DNA from: JAJRWS01 sp039831705
GTDB lineage: Bacteria > Planctomycetota > Planctomycetia > Pirellulales > Lacipirellulaceae
Direction: 5' to 3'
Length of the DNA: 9,793 nucleotides
NCBI GenBank assembly: GCA_039831705.1
Contig: JBDOMT010000161.1
Span: forward strand, 1 to 9,793
A program made the position numbers and the translations under genes. Under the pieces are notes generated by a model that had not been told where the DNA came from, did not search any database, and saw only the letters and a program-made list of their open reading frames with translations. This document shows, piece by piece, positions 1 to 5,548 of the stretch. How positions within the stretch are numbered: the first letter of the stretch is position 1; every line of letters starts with the position of its first letter.

Positions 1-1
1 C

Positions 2-562
2 CTCGATTTTGCCTGGTTTCCTCAGATCTCCGACTGGTTTAGCTTCGACTTGGGATTCCGCACTGGTGTCTGGAGCGATTTTGAAATTGTCAATAGCAAC
101 TCGGTTCGTTTCATGGGGCGAGGCGTCGGGGTGATGAAGTTTACTCCGAAATTTGATTTTCGTTTGGGAGTTTGGTATTTGGACCGTAACGAAGTCAAAC
201 TCCTGCCAGTGGTCGGCGTCTTGTGGCGACCAACTCCTGAATGGGATGTTTTTGCCGTATTTCCCAATCCTAAGATTCGCAAGCGGTTTCACAATCTCGG
301 TACCAGCCAGTGGTGGTGGTACGTGGCGGGTGAGTATGGTGGTGGCCGCTGGACCATCAAGCGGGCTGATGGTTCGGGAGACAATATCGACATCAACGAT
401 CTCCGTTTGATCCTGGGGTTTGAATGGGAAACTCAAACACAACTTCGAGGTCATGTCGAAGTAGGGTACGTCTGGGATCGAGAAATTCTGTATACCAAGA
501 ATCCTCCTCCCAAGTTCGATCTCAACGATACCGTGATGATCCGTGCCGGCTTTGATTTTTAG
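2..562 (+). CDS. 5'-truncated putative outer-membrane beta-barrel protein (paralogue of the next gene)
   Basis: The reading frame is open from base 2 to the TAG at 560-562 and gives 186 residues. The window edge cuts off the start; the TTG at 50 is only an internal codon, since the frame stays open upstream of it. The fragment is rich in alternating aromatic/polar strands (for example WSDFEIV, FDFRLGVWYL, GHVEVGYVWDREI) and ends in IRAGFDF. A C-terminal aromatic residue after an amphipathic strand is the usual beta-signal of barrels inserted by the BAM machinery. It aligns through its length with residues 201-376 of the protein encoded at 649-1779: both share YVAGE(Y/F)GGGxW(T/S)I, a D(L/Y)RL(I/L)(L/I)G(F/Y)E block, and L(N/D)DT near the end. 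I do not recognise an experimentally characterised family; a DUF6268-like barrel family is possible but unverified. Homology to the neighbour is seen directly; membrane location is inferred. Confidence 0.8.
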   Translation, partial: LDFAWFPQISDWFSFDLGFRTGVWSDFEIVNSNSVRFMGRGVGVMKFTPKFDFRLGVWYLDRNEVKLLPVVGVLWRPTPEWDVFAVFPNPKIRKRFHNLGTSQWWWYVAGEYGGGRWTIKRADGSGDNIDINDLRLILGFEWETQTQLRGHVEVGYVWDREILYTKNPPPKFDLNDTVMIRAGFDF

Positions 563-648
563 AAAGTTCTTATCTGCCGATTGCCTACCACTAACCGGAT
601 TTTCTGCTTAGCGACTCCTCAAACCAAGCACTCATATCAAAACGGCCC

Positions 649-1779
649 ATGGTATTCTTGACAGATAGAACCAATTGGCTTGTACTCATCCTGGCAATGG
701 GAGCCAGCATCCATGTGCATGGGCAGGGGCCCAATCTACCGAACCCTCAATTCGTGACCCCTGCGAATAATTGGGCTGCAAACACGTCTTGGGGTGGTCA
801 GTTGGTTCACGAGCGGGTTCCCTTTCAGCCCGATTTGAACCGTCCTGATTTGAAATTCACAGAGTCTCCTGTGTCAGAGCCGCCAAGTTCGCTGTTGGCT
901 TTTCCATCGACCGACCTTAGCTTGACGAATGAAGTTGTGCTCGCATCGACATTGTCTGTCCCTGGAGACGAACCAGCTCTGCCTCCAGGTGCGCGCGATG
1001 GGGTCTTTCAAAAAATGTTCTTCACGGGTACCTGGTTGCCGCAAATGAATGGCGACAGTCTCGGTTGGGGGGACTTCGAGTCGGGATTCGTGTTGGGTTT
1101 TCCCTTTTTGCGACGTGATACGCCCTTGCTCATCACGCCCCGATTTGCCATTCATTTGTTGGAAAGTCCCGATGCGATCGAATTGCCAGATCAGGTCTAT
1201 GACAGTTCGGTGGAATTTCGGCACCTGCGAAAATTCGGTGACAGTCCCTGGGGTATGGATGTCTCGGTGCGTTTGGGGTATTACAGCGATTTTGAAAAGA
1301 GCGCGGATGATGCCTTTCGAGTGACCGGATACGGCCTGGCCGCCTACGAGTCCTCACCTGGTACCAAGTGGGTTCTGGGGGCGGCGTACTTGAATCGTGC
1401 CAATGCCACCATTCTGCCAATCGGTGGCGTCCTCATTGAACAGTCTCCTAACGTCCGCTGGGAGCTGATCGTTCCCAGGCCGCGGATAGCATGGCAACTT
1501 GAGGGCAGTGTGACTGACAGTGATGAACGCTGGTTTTATGTGGCTGGCGAGTTTGGTGGGGGAGGCTGGTCGATTGTGAGGCCTGGGACGCAAATACTCG
1601 ACCGACTGTTCTACAGTGATTACCGTCTGCTAATCGGCTACGAGAGAAAAATTATCGGTGGTCTCAGTCGACTCTATGAACTGGGCTATGTGTTCAATCG
1701 AAAAGTAGAATTCGGTAGCCAAATTCCTCAGGCGAGCCTAGACGATACGCTCTTTATGCGAGTCGGGCTGACCTACTAG
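649..1779 (+). CDS. putative outer-membrane beta-barrel protein, secreted
   Basis: This gene encodes 376 residues. Residues 1-26 form a signal peptide: a short charged start, a hydrophobic core (WLVLILAMGAS), then a polar region near HVHGQG where cleavage is likely. Residues about 27-115 are Pro/Asn/Ser-rich and look like a flexible linker. From about 120 the protein is built of short amphipathic strands with many Trp, Tyr and Phe (for example GDFESGFVLGFPF, WGMDVSVRLGYYSDF), ending in FMRVGLTY, a C-terminal aromatic beta-signal. Residues 201-376 are homologous to the truncated upstream gene, so the two are a tandem paralogue pair, 86 bases apart on the same strand and probably cotranscribed. 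The ATG at 649 is chosen because it directly precedes the signal peptide; no clear Shine-Dalgarno is visible. The ligand or transport role is unknown. A porin-like or structural barrel is inference. Confidence 0.85.
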   Translation: MVFLTDRTNWLVLILAMGASIHVHGQGPNLPNPQFVTPANNWAANTSWGGQLVHERVPFQPDLNRPDLKFTESPVSEPPSSLLAFPSTDLSLTNEVVLASTLSVPGDEPALPPGARDGVFQKMFFTGTWLPQMNGDSLGWGDFESGFVLGFPFLRRDTPLLITPRFAIHLLESPDAIELPDQVYDSSVEFRHLRKFGDSPWGMDVSVRLGYYSDFEKSADDAFRVTGYGLAAYESSPGTKWVLGAAYLNRANATILPIGGVLIEQSPNVRWELIVPRPRIAWQLEGSVTDSDERWFYVAGEFGGGGWSIVRPGTQILDRLFYSDYRLLIGYERKIIGGLSRLYELGYVFNRKVEFGSQIPQASLDDTLFMRVGLTY

Positions 1780-1802
1780 GGGAATAGTTTGTGTTCCCCC
1801 TA
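1777..1802 (+). other. small hairpin over the stop codon of the barrel gene
   Basis: GGGGAA at 1779-1784 pairs with TTCCCC at 1794-1799 around a nine-base loop. The stem can extend by TA/TA across one bulged C, which takes in part of the TAG stop at 1777-1779. No T-run follows, so it is not a standard intrinsic terminator. It could protect the 3' end of the mRNA or weakly attenuate transcription into the PEP-CTERM gene, or it may be chance. Confidence 0.25.
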
Positions 1803-1820
1803 CTGGGCATGTACACTGCG

Positions 1821-1849
1821 TGCACAGCACACAGATCGAATTGTGTGCA
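1821..1849 (+). promoter_or_regulatory. perfect 7-bp dyad just upstream of the PEP-CTERM gene start
   Basis: GCACACA at 1827-1833 is the exact inverse complement of TGTGTGC at 1842-1848, with an eight-base loop. A competing pairing exists: TGCACA at 1821-1826 with TGTGCA at 1844-1849. The dyad ends nine bases before the ATG at 1858, where a hairpin could mask initiation or a dimeric regulator could bind. No Shine-Dalgarno precedes that ATG. The symmetry is seen directly; any regulatory role is inference. Confidence 0.25.
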
Positions 1850-1857
1850 ACCCATTC

Positions 1858-2550
1858 ATGTCCATCTGTTGGAGTAACGCTAATGCCCGTACATCACTTG
1901 GTATTAAGTGCCAACGACTGATTTGTTTTCTTTTATTCTTCTCACTCCTCACCTTCCATTTCAGACTGGCTACAGCGGATAATGCCGTGGTTGCGTTGGA
2001 CCTGACTTTTCTCGGTCCGGGAACTTCTTCAGGTGGTACTTGGGATCTATTTGGCCGAGTCGAGGATACTGGCGGCGGTGCTGATGGTAGTTTTGGACTT
2101 ACTGCCATTCGTGCGTTGATTGATGGAATTGACTTCGGTGTGCTTGGCAATGCTATTTTCATTGCTCCAGGTATTGGTGCGATTAACCCCATTGACGAAG
2201 GCGGACCCAACGAGCGTGTTCCAGCGCTTCAGACTGCGGGTGGTACCATTGACATTATCTATGGCCAGGATATCTCTGATGATCCATCGGTCGTCGGATT
2301 TGTAGGTATCGGCAGTGATGCGCTGATTGCGTATGGCACCTTCTTGCCCGGTAGCATTCCCGATTTCGGCGACGACGACAGTGGTTTACTTACGGATGCG
2401 TTATTTCTCAACACGTTTCCCGGGCCTTTTGGGGGTGCCATCTCACCAGATAGCGTGAGTGTGGTGTTCACTCATACGATTGTCCCGGAACCAAGTTCCT
2501 TGGTTTTGCTGGTATGCGGCGGCCTCTTGTTACCTCGACGGCGACGCTAA
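1858..2550 (+). CDS. small secreted PEP-CTERM domain protein
   Basis: The encoded protein has 230 residues from the ATG at 1858. The frame also stays open upstream to a TTG at 1789, but those 23 residues are Cys-rich, overlap the two dyads and are not signal-like, so the ATG is preferred. Residues about 21-40 (LICFLLFFSLLTF...ATA) are a signal peptide core and cleavage site. The mature part is Gly/Asp-rich and low in Lys, typical of an extracellular beta-rich protein. The C-terminus carries VPEPSSLVLLVCGGLLLP followed by four Arg: the PEP motif, a hydrophobic helix and a basic tail of the PEP-CTERM sorting signal. In families that have been studied, an exosortase recognises this signal for cell-surface or matrix delivery. 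No exosortase is in the window. The ligand or role is unknown. It lies 78 bases after the barrel gene on the same strand. Confidence 0.82.
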   Translation: MSICWSNANARTSLGIKCQRLICFLLFFSLLTFHFRLATADNAVVALDLTFLGPGTSSGGTWDLFGRVEDTGGGADGSFGLTAIRALIDGIDFGVLGNAIFIAPGIGAINPIDEGGPNERVPALQTAGGTIDIIYGQDISDDPSVVGFVGIGSDALIAYGTFLPGSIPDFGDDDSGLLTDALFLNTFPGPFGGAISPDSVSVVFTHTIVPEPSSLVLLVCGGLLLPRRRR

Positions 2551-2666
2551 CTGGCCGGCAGATAAAAATATATTAGCCCGTAGCGCAAGCAAGTCTTATG
2601 CATCCACTCGCGCGCGTCGTACTTGTATTCTGGAGAAATCGTAGCTGCCACTCGCCTGAGGCACTG

Positions 2667-3719
2667 CTAACTGCACCATTTATTCAGTGTGGATATCCAT
2701 TGCGGGTGGGTATTCAGGCAGGGGATGAGTTGAAGGTCTTCGCCGCCCGCGGCGATAAAGTCAGCTTTTCCGCGAATGCCGATTTCCTCCAGGGTTTCCA
2801 GGCAATCGGAAACGAAGGAAGGACAAATGACTAAAAGTTTCTTGATGCCCTTTTGGGCAAGGCGGGGTAATTCCATGTCGGTGGCCGGTTGTAGCCAGGG
2901 ATCTCTACCCAAACGTGATTGAAAGGCGACCGAATAACGGTGTTCTGGAATATTGGCTTGCTGAACAAATGCTTGTGTGGTCTTAAAAACTTGCGCACGG
3001 TAGCAGGTTTGGTGTGCGGGAGAATCGGTTTCGCAACACGATTCCGAGTTTAAACAATGTTTTCCCGTCGGATCGGCAATACGAATGTGCCTTTCGGGAA
3101 GTCCGTGGTAGCTGAAAAGCAGGTGGTCGTAATCCGTTTCTAGATATTTTCTGGAATTGGTCACCAACGCCCTGATGTAATCAGCATCGTCATAAAAAGG
3201 AGGGACGAAGGTCAACTTTACCCCGGGGAAAATTGAATCGGCACACCGTTGCGTTTCTTCTACGGCGGTACCGTAAGAGGAGTTGGCATAATGGGGGTAA
3301 AGGAGGATTACGAGAATTTCCTCCAGAGAGGGGTCCGCTTGATCGTTCAATTGTTTTAGTGCGTGGGCAGTCGAAGGGTTTCCATAACGCATACCCAGAG
3401 CAAGCGGTAACACTGTCTGATTTTCCAAGAGAGTTTGCACTTCTCGACTGATGGTGACGAGGGGGGATCCATCGTTGCCCCAAATTTTTTGGTATGCGGC
3501 TGCCGTTTCCTTTGGGCGGGTTGGAAGAATGGTACAGGTGACGATGAATTTTCTCAGCAAATATGGAACATCTAGAACGTGTTTGTCCATTAAAAATTGG
3601 TGAAGGTATTTTCTTACCGCCCGCACTGACGTAGAGTCGGGCGAGCCCAGATTAATTAGAAGTACACCCTTTTTTGATGGCGTTTGATGCTTTGAGTCCA
3701 TGTTTTGTCGGAATACCAT
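2667..3719 (-). CDS. hemH: ferrochelatase (protohaem ferro-lyase) with internal four-cysteine cluster motif
   Basis: HemH inserts Fe2+ into protoporphyrin IX, the last step of protohaem synthesis. The 350-residue length fits the family. Visible motifs in order: GVLLINLGSPDS (18-29); SYHGLPERH (203-211), with the conserved catalytic His205; QSRLGRDPWLQPATD (267-281); SDCLETLEEIG (304-314), with the conserved metal-binding/catalytic acid Glu308. Between the His motif and QSRLG lies an insert with Cys222, Cys228, Cys229 and Cys239 (C-X5-CC-X9-C). This matches the class of bacterial ferrochelatases that bind a [2Fe-2S] cluster through an internal segment rather than a C-terminal one. No signal peptide is seen, so it is cytoplasmic or peripheral. 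The start could be Met1 (3719) or Met7 (3701); neither has a clear Shine-Dalgarno. A plausible promoter lies about 65 bases upstream. The stop is convergent with the PEP-CTERM gene, 116 bases away. Confidence 0.96.
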   Translation of the reverse strand: MVFRQNMDSKHQTPSKKGVLLINLGSPDSTSVRAVRKYLHQFLMDKHVLDVPYLLRKFIVTCTILPTRPKETAAAYQKIWGNDGSPLVTISREVQTLLENQTVLPLALGMRYGNPSTAHALKQLNDQADPSLEEILVILLYPHYANSSYGTAVEETQRCADSIFPGVKLTFVPPFYDDADYIRALVTNSRKYLETDYDHLLFSYHGLPERHIRIADPTGKHCLNSESCCETDSPAHQTCYRAQVFKTTQAFVQQANIPEHRYSVAFQSRLGRDPWLQPATDMELPRLAQKGIKKLLVICPSFVSDCLETLEEIGIRGKADFIAAGGEDLQLIPCLNTHPQWISTLNKWCS

Positions 3720-3785
3720 TTTTTATCAGAATTGCCGGGCTGGGCAGAGGAGTAGAACCCACCTCCCAACCTCACGTAACGAAGA

Positions 3786-3814
3786 TTTATACGCCGATAC
3801 TCTTTCTCTGGCAA
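3786..3814 (-). promoter_or_regulatory. candidate sigma-70 promoter of hemH
   Basis: Read on the minus strand, TTGCCA (3814-3809) and TATAAA (3791-3786) are separated by exactly 17 bases. Each hexamer matches the housekeeping consensus at five of six positions. Transcription would start near 3778, leaving a leader of about 60 bases before the ATG at 3719. This lies in the only spacer between the DUF1501 stop and hemH (3720-3972), so hemH may be transcribed independently of the genes upstream. I see no terminator or other gene in the rest of that spacer. The match is visual, without a scored model. Confidence 0.4.
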
Positions 3815-3972
3815 TGTTAGCTAGTCACCTACTCCAGGATATCTCTATCTCGTCAATCAACCCTGCCTGGGAGGAGTCCCCCGGTTATAGTGTTATCGCC
3901 GAAAGAGTAACGCGTGCAGTGTCTGCAAGCCTTTCTCCAAACTTCTCAACGGCTCCTCCCACCATCTACTAT

Positions 3973-5427
3973 TCAGGCAATCAGCCCTCGCACCACCTCA
4001 CCATAGACGTCGGTCAGACGAAAATCGCGTCCAGCGTAGTGATAAGTCAGCTTTTCATGATCGAAGCCCAGTAGATGCAGCATGGTGGCGTGCAGATCGT
4101 GGACATGGACCCGATTTTCGACCGCGGTAAAACCAAACTCATCGGTTGCTCCATAGGCTTGTCCTCCTTTCACACCGCCTCCAGCCAGCCAGACGGTAAA
4201 CCCGTGGTGATTGTGATCGCGGCCATTGAGTTTTCCCGCGTTGGCGCCGGGCGTTGGCAATTCCACTGTCGGGGTACGACCAAATTCACCTCCCCAAAGT
4301 ACCAGCGTTTCATCCAGCAAGCCGCGTTGTTTGAGATCTTTCAATAAGGCGGCAATGGGCTGTGCGGACTGGCTGGCCAACTGTCGATGGCCCGACTCCA
4401 GATCGTCGTGGTTGTCCCATGGCTGCCCCGCACCGTGCCACAATTGAACGTAGCGGACACCCCGTTCCACCAAACGTCGGGCAATGAGCGTTTGCCTGCC
4501 GTGCAGTGTGTCACCATACATATTCCGTGTTGCTTTGGACTCGCGGGTCAAGTCAAAAGCATCGGTGGCTTCCAATTGCATCCGATAAGCCAATTCCATT
4601 CCATGAATTCGTGCTTCTAGTGCCGGATCATCGGGGCGTTCCGCTTGATGCAATCGATTGAGCTGGCCGATCAATTCAACCTGCTTGCGCTGTTGGGTCC
4701 GAGACACTTTGGGATTGGTGATATTTTCAATCAGTCGCTCAATTTTCTTATGCACCGAATCGATGTAGGTGCCCTGGAAAATACCTGGCAGAAAAGCCGC
4801 TTGCCAATTTTGAGTTTCTTTGATGGGGTAGCCACGGGGGCACATAGATATAAAGCCGGGCAGATTCTGGTTTTCTGTTCCCAATCCGTAGGTCACCCAG
4901 GAGCCCATGCTGGGACGCACCAACCGCGATTCACCGCAGTTCATCAGCAGCAGCGAGGGTTCATGGTTGGGCACATCTGCATGCATCGAGCGAATGATGG
5001 CGATGTCATCGATCACCTCTCCCAATTCGGAGAAAATTTCACTGATCGGCAAACCGCTTTCTCCATAACGTCGGAAGTGAAACGGCGACGGCATGGCAGT
5101 GCCTGTCTTGCGCTCTGTGCGAGGATTTTTGTCAGGCAAATTCTTTCCCGCGTAGCGGATCAGTGCCGGTTTGGGATCGAATGTGTCCACATGAGATGGC
5201 CCCCCGTTCATGAATAGGTGAATCACATGCTTGGCAGTCGCAGGAAAATGGGGAGAGCGAGACGCCATAGGATTGCCCAGATCGTGGCCTGCCTTGGCCT
5301 GCGCTGGCAATTCAAGCAAATCCGCCAGACCATACAGGCCCAATCCGGTACCCACCCGAGCCAGCATCTCACGCCGGTTGAGGCAAGGAAATTGTGTGGG
5401 GGAAGGAGTGTTGTTGGTAGGGGGACT
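3973..5427 (-). CDS. DUF1501 family exported protein, Tat signal; start lost in assembly gap
   Basis: DUF1501 proteins are abundant in planctomycetes, are distantly related to the sulfatase/alkaline-phosphatase fold and have no settled function. From the first ATG after the gap (5367), 464 residues follow: MNGGPSHVDTFDPKP (53-67), GGEFGRTP (359-366), GRDHNHHGFTVWLAGGG (382-398) and LHATMLHLLG (425-434), all hallmark blocks. However, the frame is open upstream of 5367 to the N-run and encodes PTQFPCLNRREMLARVGTG. The NRREML part is a twin-arginine motif (Arg codons at 5371-5376), followed by the hydrophobic GLGLYGLADLL. The usual family N-terminus therefore begins upstream, and the true start lies in or beyond the gap at 5430-5439. 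Starting at 5367 would delete the Arg pair. The protein is probably exported folded by Tat. It lies downstream of the DUF1549/DUF1553 gene on the same strand, a recurrent planctomycete pairing, and is probably cotranscribed. Confidence 0.92.
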   Translation of the reverse strand, partial: SPPTNNTPSPTQFPCLNRREMLARVGTGLGLYGLADLLELPAQAKAGHDLGNPMASRSPHFPATAKHVIHLFMNGGPSHVDTFDPKPALIRYAGKNLPDKNPRTERKTGTAMPSPFHFRRYGESGLPISEIFSELGEVIDDIAIIRSMHADVPNHEPSLLLMNCGESRLVRPSMGSWVTYGLGTENQNLPGFISMCPRGYPIKETQNWQAAFLPGIFQGTYIDSVHKKIERLIENITNPKVSRTQQRKQVELIGQLNRLHQAERPDDPALEARIHGMELAYRMQLEATDAFDLTRESKATRNMYGDTLHGRQTLIARRLVERGVRYVQLWHGAGQPWDNHDDLESGHRQLASQSAQPIAALLKDLKQRGLLDETLVLWGGEFGRTPTVELPTPGANAGKLNGRDHNHHGFTVWLAGGGVKGGQAYGATDEFGFTAVENRVHVHDLHATMLHLLGFDHEKLTYHYAGRDFRLTDVYGEVVRGLIA

Positions 5428-5429
5428 AG

Positions 5430-5439
5430 NNNNNNNNNN
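5430..5439. other. assembly gap (10 N)
   Basis: Ten N bases stand between the 5' end of the DUF1501 gene and the spacer that follows the DUF1549/DUF1553 gene. The real length is unknown, since a fixed run of N may be a placeholder. The adjacent sequence has a small tandem GCGGAGA pair (5446-5459). The spacer on the other side (5440-5548) has no gene that I can support. Confidence 0.95.
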
Positions 5440-5548
5440 ATTAAAGCGGAGAGCGGAGAAAACGCTTTCCTCTCTTGCAAACTTCCATATTACCGTTGTT
5501 GTCCATTTGGGAATTGTTTTCAGTTTACCGGCAGGAGTGCACTCTTTC

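Noticed and set aside
1789..1857. TTG start at 1789 for the PEP-CTERM gene, adding 23 residues.
   Set aside because: The added residues are Cys-rich and polar, cover the two dyads, and push the hydrophobic core too far from the N-terminus for a normal signal peptide.
2551..2666. Possible bidirectional terminator between the convergent PEP-CTERM and hemH genes (GCCGGC palindrome near 2553-2558, short AT-rich run after it).
   Set aside because: The stem is too short, has no usable loop, and no proper T-run follows on either strand.
4645..5217. 190-codon open frame on the plus strand opposite the DUF1501 gene.
   Set aside because: It lies wholly antisense to a gene with clear family motifs, its translation has no recognisable domain, and its composition looks like a reverse-strand shadow.
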